A program made the translations under genes and the position numbers. The notes under the pieces were generated by a model, which ran no database searches, was not told the DNA's origin, and saw nothing but the letters and a program-made list of their open reading frames with translations. DNA of 33,440 nt, taken from Limisphaera sp. Its GTDB lineage: Bacteria > Verrucomicrobiota > Verrucomicrobiia > Limisphaerales > Limisphaeraceae. The DNA lies in assembly GCA_026417315.1 (NCBI GenBank), contig JAOADM010000013.1:1-33440 (forward strand). Reading direction: 5' to 3'. Positions 15,801-22,541 of the stretch are shown here, piece by piece (the first letter of the stretch is position 1; each line of letters begins with the position of its first letter).

Positions 15801-16800
15801 CTTCCAGGTCGTCTGGCTGCCCGACCGCGAACGGGAGGAATGGTTGCGGCGCATCCGGGCCCTGGCGGAAAGCACTCCGGACCGTGCCCGGCGCTTTGCC
15901 GGCCGTGAACCGATCGTCTTCGAGGGCAACGCGCCTGCCGAGATTCGGTCAAACCGCCACCTGCGCGAGTTGTTGCATGCTCCGGCGCTGCGGCCCACGC
16001 GCGCACCCCGGCTCTGGCTGGGGGAACCCAACGCCATCAAAGGTCCCACCGAAGTCGTGTTCCGTCGCCAAAGCGGGAGTCATTTGCTCATTGTAGGGCA
16101 ACGCGACGAAACCGCGCTGGCCCTGCTTTTGCTGGCCCCGGTCATCCTCGGGGCGCAACTGCCCCGGCCGGCCGCTCGGTTCTATCTGTTCGACGCCAGT
16201 CCGCCTGACGCCCCCGAAACCCGGCTTTTCCAGCAGCTGCTGCCCCGTCTGCCGCACGCCGTACAATGGGTCCGGCCCGCGGACGCGGAAGCCGTCTTGC
16301 AGGAGTTGCTCCACGAACATCAACGTCGCACCGAAACGCTCGACCCCGCCGCCCCCGAACTGTTCCTCTTGATCCATCGCCTCCAGCACCACAAAAAACT
16401 CCGCTACGACGAGGACGCGGCGTTTGCCCTGGACAGTGAGACGTCTCTCACTCATCCCGGTCTGATCTTCGACCGACTGGTCACCCAGGGGGGAAACCTG
16501 GGATTTCACGTGCTGCTCACCTGTGACACTTACGCCAATCTGCTGCGCCAGCTCAGCCGCAAGGCGCTCGCCGAGTTCGAGCTGCGGGTCCTGTTCCAGA
16601 TGAGCGCCAACGACTCCGCCAGCCTGATCGATTCCCCGCAAGCCAACAACCTGGGGCTGCATCGGGCCCTCCTTTTCCACGGGCAGGAGGGCTGGATCGA
16701 AACGTTCCGTCCCTATGCGATGCCGGAGTCGGCCTGGTGGGAGGAGGCTCTCGAGCATTTGCATCGGTTGCATGCCGAGCCGGTGACGGTGCCGGGCTGA
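12862..16800 (+). CDS. Membrane FtsK/SpoIIIE-family ATPase, EccC/EssC-like
   Basis: A 1,312-residue motor from the GTG at 12862, which overlaps the previous gene by eight bases; GTGs at 12835 and 12877 are alternatives. Order of parts: a coiled coil (about 10-190), two membrane helices (about 218-238, LGLLLGIVLPALGIFGVA; about 251-272, WSGALVFWLGLYGLS), a second coiled coil (about 285-425), then three FtsK-like modules. Module one (about 488-690) has no Walker motifs. Module two (about 735-960) is complete: Walker A GKTGSGKST at 770-778, Walker B LLLIDEFQ with Asp878-Glu879. Module three (about 1045-1280) has a spoiled P-loop (VGQRDETAL). Two membrane helices plus three tandem ATPase modules is the EccC/EssC plan, not that of the DNA translocase FtsK, whose gamma domain is absent. 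It probably exports the small helical proteins encoded just upstream. Confidence 0.85.
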   Translation: MNSPLVGTAETLALLERLRTTVQELARQAEHLDRDLGSRSHRVRYQRDEALRVAREQYEAARARLEAHARERRLHLERTHQHRERRILQALEKERQRLKDRIEAEAGRATFEIQRAQLDADRRRDEELASARQAHQALLERMTEAQARYQQRLHLVQLLFSPYPGLARQCLTAGPTPPTSAVEGLDAVSFWSGFQGRLAGVDALVRQTRRLILPVLFRYCPWWLGLLLGIVLPALGIFGVARRGPAELSPVHWAVWSGALVFWLGLYGLSRGLARPRAEKMARALAELDGWLEQFAQSAETAHQSELASIQARHARTVEVLNERWRQLRKQTQQQQQEALEALEARGRRAQQRNDTLTRTRLQQLEADVARQQARMESEYEQQRQSLEESTRQQLQRLQQARETGWNEIRRQWHDVVLPLVAQLRAAAAAAEVAFPPWTDPRWSDWTPPEDFLHAAPYGHLDVDLATFCGVNLADKGLPLPEPQQLRLPLLLTVPHEASLLLETGQAETEPALATLNNLILRLLTSAPPGRLAFTILDPVGLGQNFAGIMHLADYEDRLIHGRIWTQPAHIEERLAELNEHVEKVTQMYLRNEYATLAEYNAQAGRLAEKYHFLVVAHFPVNFSDLAVKRLQSLAASGPRCGVHVLLHWDQRRTPPVELVPEELRKYARCLVQRSGRFLLAGADHEGLRLELEAPPPPEIATPLLHRIGQNSRDAYRVETPFVEAAPSEDRYWSGDATDELRVPIGRTGATKLQYLCLGQGTRQHGLVAGKTGSGKSTLFHVIITNLALWYSPDEIEFYLVDFKKGVEFKCYAAHRLPHARVVAIESDREFGLSVLHRVDEELRRRGDLFRQLGVQDLPGYRRAGGRETLPRVLLLIDEFQEFFVEDDRIAQSAALLLDRIVRQGRAFGIHVLLGSQTLGGAYTLARSTMGQMVVRIALQCNEADALLIMNEDNPAPRLLSRPGEAIYNDEGGALQGNSPFQVVWLPDREREEWLRRIRALAESTPDRARRFAGREPIVFEGNAPAEIRSNRHLRELLHAPALRPTRAPRLWLGEPNAIKGPTEVVFRRQSGSHLLIVGQRDETALALLLLAPVILGAQLPRPAARFYLFDASPPDAPETRLFQQLLPRLPHAVQWVRPADAEAVLQELLHEHQRRTETLDPAAPELFLLIHRLQHHKKLRYDEDAAFALDSETSLTHPGLIFDRLVTQGGNLGFHVLLTCDTYANLLRQLSRKALAEFELRVLFQMSANDSASLIDSPQANNLGLHRALLFHGQEGWIETFRPYAMPESAWWEEALEHLHRLHAEPVTVPG

Positions 16801-16830
16801 CCGCAGCCGCGTCCGGGAGGCTGCCGTGCC

Positions 16831-17466
16831 ATGCTGCTGGCGTTCCACAAACCCTACGGCGTGCTTTCGCAGTTTACCCCCGAGCGACCGGGCCACCGCA
16901 CGCTGGCCGAGTTCGGCTTTCCGCCCCGCGTCTATCCCATCGGCCGACTCGACGCCGATTCCGAGGGACTTCTGCTTCTTTCGGACGAGCCGGCGTTGAC
17001 CGCGCGGCTGCTCGATCCCCGGTACGCCCATCCCCGCGAATACTGGGTGCAGGTCGAACGAATTCCCTCGCCGGAGGCCCTGGACCGGTTGCAGCGCGGC
17101 GTGCGCATTGGCGATTATCTCACCCGGCCGTGCCGAGTTTGGCGATTGGAGCCGCCACCCCAAGTGCTCCCAGCGCCCGCCGAGCCCGACCTGATTCCGA
17201 TTGCCATCGGTCCGACGGCCCCGGCCATTCTGCCGGCCCGGGTTCCCCCGATTCGCTACCGCAAGAGCGTGCCGGACTGTTGGCTGGCCCTGGAGCTCAC
17301 GGAAGGGAAGAATCGTCAGGTGCGGCGCATGACCGCTGCCATTGGGCATCCCACGCTGCGGCTGCTGCGGGTCCGCATCGGCGCCTTTTGGCTGGGCAAC
17401 CTTGCGCCGGGCCAATGGCGCGAACTGAACGCGGAGGAGCGCCGTGCAGTGCTTCAGCGGCTGTAA
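16831..17466 (+). CDS. rluE: rRNA pseudouridine synthase, RluE-like
   Basis: A 211-residue RsuA-family pseudouridine synthase. The opening FHKPYGVLSQFTPE, catalytic Asp41 in PIGRLDADSEGLLLLS, PPIRYRKSVPDCWLALEL and KNRQVRRMTAAIGHPTLRLL match RluE, which modifies one uridine in domain V of 23S rRNA. It lacks an S4 domain, as RluE does. Residues about 102-140 form a Pro/Ala-rich stretch that is longer than in Escherichia coli RluE. It starts 30 bases after the FtsK-like gene and may be co-transcribed, although the functions are unrelated. Confidence 0.88.
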   Translation: MLLAFHKPYGVLSQFTPERPGHRTLAEFGFPPRVYPIGRLDADSEGLLLLSDEPALTARLLDPRYAHPREYWVQVERIPSPEALDRLQRGVRIGDYLTRPCRVWRLEPPPQVLPAPAEPDLIPIAIGPTAPAILPARVPPIRYRKSVPDCWLALELTEGKNRQVRRMTAAIGHPTLRLLRVRIGAFWLGNLAPGQWRELNAEERRAVLQRL

Positions 17467-17597
17467 GCCCGCGTCCGATTTCGAGCGAAGGGGCTGCGAG
17501 ACGATACGGAACTCGTGTCCCTCCGCTGCTCTGCGTCCCGCCATCCCGGAGGCACGGCCGCTGCGGACACGGCGGCGCATTTCAGGTTTTGGACACT

Positions 17598-17621
17598 CCC
17601 GAAAGCGGGTGCAGTTTCGGG
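17598..17621. repeat. Short inverted repeat
   Basis: CCCGAAA (17598-17604) and TTTCGGG (17615-17621) form a 7-base-pair stem with a 10-base loop. It sits directly after the 16-base word shared with 1700-1715 and before the terminator-like hairpin at 17639. Confidence 0.4.
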
Positions 17622-17638
17622 CGTCCTCGGCGCGGGAC

Positions 17639-17675
17639 ACCGGGGGAAAACGGCGTTTGTCCCCGGTTTCTTCTA
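17639..17675 (+). terminator. Terminator-like hairpin after rluE
   Basis: ACCGGGG (17639-17645) pairs with CCCCGGT (17661-17667). Inside, AAAC pairs with GTTT around a GGC loop after a two-base mismatch. The stem is followed by TTCTTCT, a broken T-run. This could end the rluE transcript about 170 bases after its stop, or be part of a repeat. Confidence 0.45.
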
Positions 17676-18180
17676 TCCGGTGCTCAGCCACGGCCGCCGG
17701 GTGCGCCTCGGGCACCGGAGGATCAGCCGGTCTGCGCGGAGCGAGACCTGCGGTGCGCCGTCCCGCTGGCAGCAAACTCTCCCTTGGGCGGTCCGCCGGT
17801 TGGCCCACGAAAGGCGGCCGGAGCCCGTACGTGGTTCGCGTTCTCGTGGGCATTTGCCAACTGGCCCTCGGAGCTGTGGGCCCAGCCGGCCCGACTGGTT
17901 CGGGAGCGTTGACGTCCGCGGCTGGACGCCAAGGAGGCTCATGCCGGATCCAGGGTGGATCGGGTGTGCCGAGTGTGGCTCCGGGAGCGAAGGTTGAAGC
18001 CGTTGGCCCGGAGAGCCGCCGAGGGAGCCCCACGTCGGTGACGGCTTTTGGCCGGACCTGCTGACCCGCCGGGGGGAGGCAGTTGTTGCTCCGGCCCCCC
18101 GGTGGACGACGCGCGGGCACGGGCAGCCCTGCTTTTTCCTCTTTTCCATGCCGGAGTCGCCGGTTATGTTAATGCGCGCC

Positions 18181-18254
18181 TGTCCGGTGGTGTAACGGTA
18201 GCACAAGGGTCTTTGGAGCCCTTTGTCATGGTTCGAATCCATGCCGGACAGCCA
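18181..18254 (+). tRNA. tRNA-Gln (TTG)
   Basis: Complete cloverleaf: acceptor TGTCCGG/CCGGACA, D arm GTG..CAC, anticodon loop CTTTGGA with anticodon TTG (reads CAA), T arm CATGG-TTCGAAT-CCATG, discriminator G, and the CCA tail encoded at 18252-18254. Confidence 0.95.
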
Positions 18255-18282
18255 TGCATTTTTGCCACCCGCTTTGCCGTTG

Positions 18283-18894
18283 ATGAACGACTGGAACATT
18301 CAGGGACGCGCTTCCGCCTGCCAAAGCTGCGGTCAGAAGTTTGCGGATCGCCAGCCCTACCACAGTCTGCTGTGGGAGGAGGAGAGGCGCTACCGGCGGC
18401 TGGACGTTTGCGTGGCGTGTTGGGAGGCACAATACCTCCAGGAGGCCCGCACCCGACGGGAGGTGGTCTCGTACTGGCGGGGCATCTACGAGGCGCCACC
18501 GCCCCCGGCCGAGCCGATCCGGCGCGACGCAGCCGAGACATTGCTGCGTCAGCTGTGTGAGCGAGCCGATCCCCAATACCGGCCTGCAACGTACATCCTT
18601 GCGGTCATGCTGGAGCGCAAACGGGTGCTGAAGGTCAAGGAGCAGTTCTGGCGCGACGGCCAGCGGGTCTTTGTGTACGAACACACGCGCAACGGGGACG
18701 TGTTCACGGTGCCCGACCCGGCGTTGAAGCTCGGCGAGCTCGAAGCCGTGCAGCGGACGGTGGCGCAGTTGCTCGAGCAGGGTCTGCCTCCGGCGATGTC
18801 GGGGCCCGACCCCGCGCCGGCAACCCCGGACGCCACAGGCGCCGAGGCCGTCCCGTCCGATTCCAGGGTGGAGCCGGCTCCCTCCGGTTCGTAA
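18283..18894 (+). CDS. Conserved zinc-ribbon protein upstream of rnc
   Basis: A 203-residue cytoplasmic protein from the ATG at 18283 (the frame is open into the tRNA upstream, which cannot be coding). The N-terminal third holds two Cys pairs, C-Q-S-C (about residue 11) and C-V-A-C (about residue 43), a likely treble-clef or zinc-ribbon site. The middle (ETLLRQLCERADPQYRPATY, ILAVMLERKRVLKVKEQF) is helical, followed by VFVYEHTRNGDVFTVPDP. The last 35 residues are Pro/Ala/Asp-rich and disordered. I do not know a named family; I recall similar proteins in Verrucomicrobiota and Planctomycetota. It is 18 bases upstream of rnc, which suggests a role linked to RNA or ribosome maturation, but that is inference from position. 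Confidence 0.7.
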   Translation: MNDWNIQGRASACQSCGQKFADRQPYHSLLWEEERRYRRLDVCVACWEAQYLQEARTRREVVSYWRGIYEAPPPPAEPIRRDAAETLLRQLCERADPQYRPATYILAVMLERKRVLKVKEQFWRDGQRVFVYEHTRNGDVFTVPDPALKLGELEAVQRTVAQLLEQGLPPAMSGPDPAPATPDATGAEAVPSDSRVEPAPSGS

Positions 18895-18912
18895 GCCAGG
18901 AGAGTTTCGCCC

Positions 18913-19713
18913 GTGTCTGCGACGGACGCATTGGAGACCCGCGTGGGCTGGCGGTTTCGCGACCGGACGCTGTTGCGACTGGCGCTGACTCATCCTTCGG
19001 TGGCCACGGAGCCTGCGGCCACGCTGCAGACGAATCAGCGGCTGGAGTTCCTGGGGGATGCGGTTCTCCAGCTGGTGCTGACCCGCGAGCTGTATGACCG
19101 ATTCCCGACCTACGAAGAAGGCCGCCTCACGAAGGCCCGCGCGCGGCTGGTCAACCGACGGACCCTGGCCGAGCGCGCCCGGGCGTTGAATCTGGGCAGC
19201 CACCTCATCCTCAGCCCCGGCGAGGAGCGGCACGGGGGGCGGCAGCGGATCTCCTCCTTGGCCGATGCGTACGAGGCCCTGATCGGAGCCCTTTATTTGG
19301 ACGGCGGGTTCGAGGTGGCGCAGCGGTTCGTGTTGCGAGAGTTCGAACCGCTGCTGGCGCAGGTGGAGACTCTGCCCGCGCCGGACAATCCGAAAGGCGA
19401 ACTGCAGGAGCTCCTGCAGGCCAGGTCGGCGCACCCGCCCGAGTATCGGTTGGTCAACGTGACCGGCCCGGATCACGAGCGCGTTTTCGAATGTGCGGTG
19501 TGGCACGAGGGGCAGGAACTGGGCCGGGGCAAGGGGCCCAGCAAAAAAGCCGCGGAAAGTGAGGCCGCCCTTGCCGCCTTGAAACGGCTCCAAGGGGGCG
19601 AAGCGGGTGCCGCCGCGGGAACCTCGATCGTGCCCCGGACTCGCCGCCGCCGCAAGACCGCATCCCGCAAGACCGATCCGCAACGGGAGACATCCAAGGA
19701 TGAGTCAGCGTGA
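18913..19713 (+). CDS. rnc: Ribonuclease III
   Basis: A 266-residue double-strand-specific endoribonuclease that processes rRNA precursors and other duplex RNA. The start is GTG at 18913, with AGGAGA eight bases upstream. The catalytic domain has THPSVATEP, the signature NQRLEFLGDAVLQLV (metal-binding Glu/Asp) and SLADAYEALIGALYLDGG (second acidic pair). The double-stranded RNA-binding domain starts near NPKGELQELLQ and ends GPSKKAAESEAALAAL. A 35-residue Arg/Lys-rich tail (TRRRRKTASRKT) extends beyond the usual length and may add RNA affinity. Middle gene of a three-gene operon. Confidence 0.95.
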   Translation: MSATDALETRVGWRFRDRTLLRLALTHPSVATEPAATLQTNQRLEFLGDAVLQLVLTRELYDRFPTYEEGRLTKARARLVNRRTLAERARALNLGSHLILSPGEERHGGRQRISSLADAYEALIGALYLDGGFEVAQRFVLREFEPLLAQVETLPAPDNPKGELQELLQARSAHPPEYRLVNVTGPDHERVFECAVWHEGQELGRGKGPSKKAAESEAALAALKRLQGGEAGAAAGTSIVPRTRRRRKTASRKTDPQRETSKDESA

Positions 19714-20632
19714 GGCAGCACAATCGGGTTCGGCCCCCGGACCTTCCGCCGAGTCCCGCACGGGACCTGCAGAGAAGGGCCGGATGAGAGGGGCGTGGGA
19801 AAGCTCGCAGCGACAGCGCGACTTGATTTGGTCCGCGGCACGTCCGCGTTTGCTGGTGGGCGTTGTCCACTTGCGGCCGTTGCCCGGGGCGCCCCGCTGG
19901 GCCGGCAGCATGTCCGAAGTGGTTCGAGCCGCGGTGGCCGATGCCCGGGCCTATGCGCGCGGTGGGGTCCACGCCTTGTGCCTCGAGAACTTTGGCGATC
20001 TGCCCTTCACCGGCGGGGCCGTGGGGCCGGAGACGGTGGCGGCCATGGCCGTGGTGGCGGCTGCGGTGCGGGAGGCGGTGGAGTTGCCGCTGGGTTTCAA
20101 TGTGTTGCGCAACGATGCCCGAGCGGCGCTCGCCCTGTGTGCCGCCTGTGGGGGCCGCTTCGTTCGCGTCAACGTCCACACCGGCGCCATGCTGACCGAT
20201 CAGGGCATTCTGCAGGGTAACGCCTACGAGACGGTGCGGTATCGCCAGCAAGTGGCTCCGGAGGCGGCCATCTGGGCGGATGTGCATGTGAAACATGCCG
20301 TGCGGTTGGGCGATTGGCCCCTGGAAGTGGCGGCGTGGGACACGTGGAAACGGGGGCTGGCCGACGCCTTGATTGTGTCGGGTGTGGGTACGGGCCAGGC
20401 GGCCGACCCGGAGCAGTTGCGACGGTTACGGGAGGCATGCCCCGGGGCACGGCTCCTGGTGGGCAGCGGGATCACGCCGGAGAACCTGGAGCGGTACGCG
20501 GCGGCGGACGGGTTTTTGGTGGGGACCTCGCTCAAGCGGGGCGGGCGGATCGAAGAGCCGGTGGATGTACGGCGCGTGGCGGCTTTGGTGCGGGCGCTGG
20601 GGCGGCTGCCTCCGCCCGCGGGCCGAGCCTGA
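19700..20632 (+). CDS. BtpA/SgcQ-family TIM-barrel protein
   Basis: A 310-residue protein. The ATG at 19700 overlaps the end of rnc by 14 bases and follows GGGAGA; the first 30 residues are unconserved, and translation could instead begin at the in-frame ATG before RGAWESS. From there a TIM barrel is visible: LLVGVVHLRPLPGAPRW, GGVHALCLENFGDLPF, VELPLGFNVLRND, RVNVHTGAMLTDQGI, AIWADVHVKHA, DALIVSGVGTGQ, LLVGSGITPENLERY and GFLVGTSLKRGG. The family is named for BtpA, needed for stable photosystem I in cyanobacteria, and SgcQ of sugar clusters. Most members are in non-photosynthetic bacteria and have no proven reaction; a phosphate-binding barrel is likely. Coupling to rnc is the notable feature. 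Confidence 0.85.
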   Translation: MSQREAAQSGSAPGPSAESRTGPAEKGRMRGAWESSQRQRDLIWSAARPRLLVGVVHLRPLPGAPRWAGSMSEVVRAAVADARAYARGGVHALCLENFGDLPFTGGAVGPETVAAMAVVAAAVREAVELPLGFNVLRNDARAALALCAACGGRFVRVNVHTGAMLTDQGILQGNAYETVRYRQQVAPEAAIWADVHVKHAVRLGDWPLEVAAWDTWKRGLADALIVSGVGTGQAADPEQLRRLREACPGARLLVGSGITPENLERYAAADGFLVGTSLKRGGRIEEPVDVRRVAALVRALGRLPPPAGRA

Positions 20633-20704
20633 AGTCAGCAGCCGGAATTTGTGGCCGTGGCCGGGGCCGGCCTGGAAGCGGCGCCCGGCTTGCGGGACCC
20701 GGAC

Positions 20705-21805
20705 TCAGTTGGTGGCGTGCGCGCCGGCCGGCGTGGGGCCCAGGGCCAGGTCCACCAGCTCGCCGGGGCGCAGTTTCATGTTGGGCGGCACACTGACGAT
20801 GATGGGCAGGCCACGCTGTTGGGCATTGCCCAATCCGCGAATGCGAAGGGGAGCGTCGAAAAGCTCGATGCGCGCGCCCACGTGGAGCACCCGGCCGTAC
20901 CCCACCGAGCGGTGGATGCCCCGGCTGCGGACTTCGACCTCCATCCCTTCGACGGGCTCCACCCGCAGCGGCTGGGGAATGAAGCCCACGATGTAATCCA
21001 CGTGTGAACTGGCGATGGTCACGATGGGTTCGGCGGTGGCCACGATGCTGCCCGGGTACTTGGCGATGGCGGTGACGACGCCATCGATGGGGGCGGTCAA
21101 CACCAGGGGCTGCAGCTCGGCTTCCGCCAGGCGCAGCCGTTCTTCCGCGACAGCGAGGGCCGCCTTGACCTGGGGCGATTCCGGGGTGCGTTGGTGGGGA
21201 TCCAGTTCTTCCAGGAGCTTTGCAGCGAGGTCGACTGCAGATTGTTTTTCGTTCACCAATTGTCGGGCCTGTTCCAGGTCCCGCAAGGCGATGTCCAGCG
21301 CGTCCTGACTGGCCACGCCTTCTTCGACCAGGCGCCGGACCCTTTCGTATTCCCGTTCCGCATACCCCAACTGCGCCTTTGCGCTCAGGAGGTCGGCCCG
21401 CTCGCGAAGCCAGTCGAGCTGGTACTGGGCGTAGCGGAGGCGATCGTCGGTGGGATAGCCCATGTCCGCCAGGATGGCATTCATTTCCGCGCGGATCAGG
21501 CGCACCGTGTTGCTGAGAACGGCCGGATCGACGGCTTCCACCAGGGCGACGGGCTGACCTGCCTGCACCGGCTGATAAAGGCTCACGTGCAGCTCCGACA
21601 GCCTGCCGGGCCGCGGACTGATAATGTCGGCGCGCGGGCCCGAGGCCGTCCCCACCACGGTGGGGCTGGCCATGTTCATTTCCCAGAGGCGCACGGTCAG
21701 GGCCAGCACACCCACAAAGGCCAACGCCGGCAGAACGCGGACGCGAAACATGCGCCACCATTGGGCCGGCGGACTGGGAATGGGAGGGAGCGGTTCCAGT
21801 TTCAT
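20705..21805 (-). CDS. HlyD-family periplasmic adaptor protein
   Basis: A 366-residue membrane fusion protein. One membrane helix at about 22-41 (VLPALAFVGVLALTV) anchors a periplasmic body: a first barrel/lipoyl half (ADIISPRPGRLSELHVSLYQPVQAGQPVALVE), a long coiled-coil hairpin (about 95-215, AQLGYAEREYERVRRLVEEG, ALAVAEERLRLAEAEL), the second lipoyl half (LVLTAPIDGVVTAIAKYPGSIV), then a beta barrel. These proteins join an inner-membrane transporter to outer-membrane channels, but no transporter is adjacent. The partners here are the DUF4956 protein, four bases upstream, and the VTC enzyme. It is the last gene of a minus-strand operon and converges on the btpA-like gene. Confidence 0.85.
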   Translation of the reverse strand: MKLEPLPPIPSPPAQWWRMFRVRVLPALAFVGVLALTVRLWEMNMASPTVVGTASGPRADIISPRPGRLSELHVSLYQPVQAGQPVALVEAVDPAVLSNTVRLIRAEMNAILADMGYPTDDRLRYAQYQLDWLRERADLLSAKAQLGYAEREYERVRRLVEEGVASQDALDIALRDLEQARQLVNEKQSAVDLAAKLLEELDPHQRTPESPQVKAALAVAEERLRLAEAELQPLVLTAPIDGVVTAIAKYPGSIVATAEPIVTIASSHVDYIVGFIPQPLRVEPVEGMEVEVRSRGIHRSVGYGRVLHVGARIELFDAPLRIRGLGNAQQRGLPIIVSVPPNMKLRPGELVDLALGPTPAGAHATN

Positions 21806-21809
21806 GGCG

Positions 21810-22523
21810 TCAGAGCTCCGATTCTTCCTGGGCCTGGAGACTGGTCAGGCGCGAGACGCCCTCAACGGCCCGCAGTTCGGTGAGCAAATCTTCCACGCGC
21901 GAGGGATCGCGCAGCAGCAGGCGGTAGGAAAGATCCATGCCCTCCTGGCGTTCGTCGGAACGGCGGGTGGCGCAGTACACCGCACGACTGTGACGCTCCA
22001 ACACCCGCAACAGATAGGGCAACTCCGCCGCCGGACGGCCCCAGTGAAGATTGACGATCAGATCATAGCGGTGCCGCGTGCCGTAGGCGGTGTACCACAG
22101 GAAAAACATGATGGCGGCGACGCTGAGCGTGGCGATGACCGCCAGCGAAAAACGCTGCGTGCCGCAGGCCATGCCCACGGCAATCACGCTGAGGATGTAG
22201 CTGGTGTCCAGCGTGTCGCGCAGCACGTTCCGGAAGCGCACGATGGCGAACACGGCCATCAAGCCGAAGGCCGTGACCAGGTTGTTTTGCAGGACCTGCA
22301 TCACCACGGTCACAATGGCGGGAATCACCACCAGCGAATTTACGAAGGACCGGGAATACGACAGGCCTGCATGGGTGGTCATGTACGTCCACGAGATGGC
22401 CAGCCCGGCCAGGAATGCCAGGCACAATCCCAGCAAAAGGGCCGGCACATTGACGGGCTGCAGCGAGAAATCCGCGCTGAAAAACAGGCTCAAGAGTTCG
22501 TTCAGGCCGTTGACGTCATTCAT
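21810..22523 (-). CDS. DUF4956 membrane protein
   Basis: A 237-residue integral membrane protein. Hydrophobic segments lie at about 24-46 (VPALLLGLCLAFLAGLAISW), 60-97 (two helices, LVVIPAIVTVVMQV and LVTAFGLMAVFAIV) and 106-147 (two helices). The block GLMAVFAIVRFRNVLRD is the DUF4956 hallmark. The C-terminal 85 residues are soluble and look like a small alpha/beta domain (YRLLLRDPSRVEDLLTELRA). The function of DUF4956 is unknown, but it is regularly encoded beside VTC-domain proteins, as here (18 bases downstream). It may be the membrane partner through which the VTC product passes. Confidence 0.85.
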   Translation of the reverse strand: MNDVNGLNELLSLFFSADFSLQPVNVPALLLGLCLAFLAGLAISWTYMTTHAGLSYSRSFVNSLVVIPAIVTVVMQVLQNNLVTAFGLMAVFAIVRFRNVLRDTLDTSYILSVIAVGMACGTQRFSLAVIATLSVAAIMFFLWYTAYGTRHRYDLIVNLHWGRPAAELPYLLRVLERHSRAVYCATRRSDERQEGMDLSYRLLLRDPSRVEDLLTELRAVEGVSRLTSLQAQEESEL

Positions 22524-22541
22524 GGACAGCGACCTCGTGTC

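Larger units (their letters stand above)
17467..18180. other. Intergenic region with structured elements
   Basis: About 700 bases between rluE and tRNA-Gln. No protein gene is credible. The part from 17575 to 17675 carries a shared 16-base word and two inverted repeats, given separately. The end is pyrimidine-rich, and TATGTT at 18165-18170 could be the -10 box for tRNA-Gln, but no good -35 box is present. Confidence 0.5.

Noticed and set aside
11830-16800. Reading the FtsK-like cluster as a DNA-translocation or anti-phage system
   Set aside because: No nuclease, methyltransferase or gamma-type DNA-binding domain is present, and the membrane helices with WXG100-like neighbours fit secretion better. 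It is not fully excluded.
15949-18120. A 723-codon open frame on the minus strand
   Set aside because: Mostly opposite the FtsK-like and rluE genes, with no recognisable domain or start signal.
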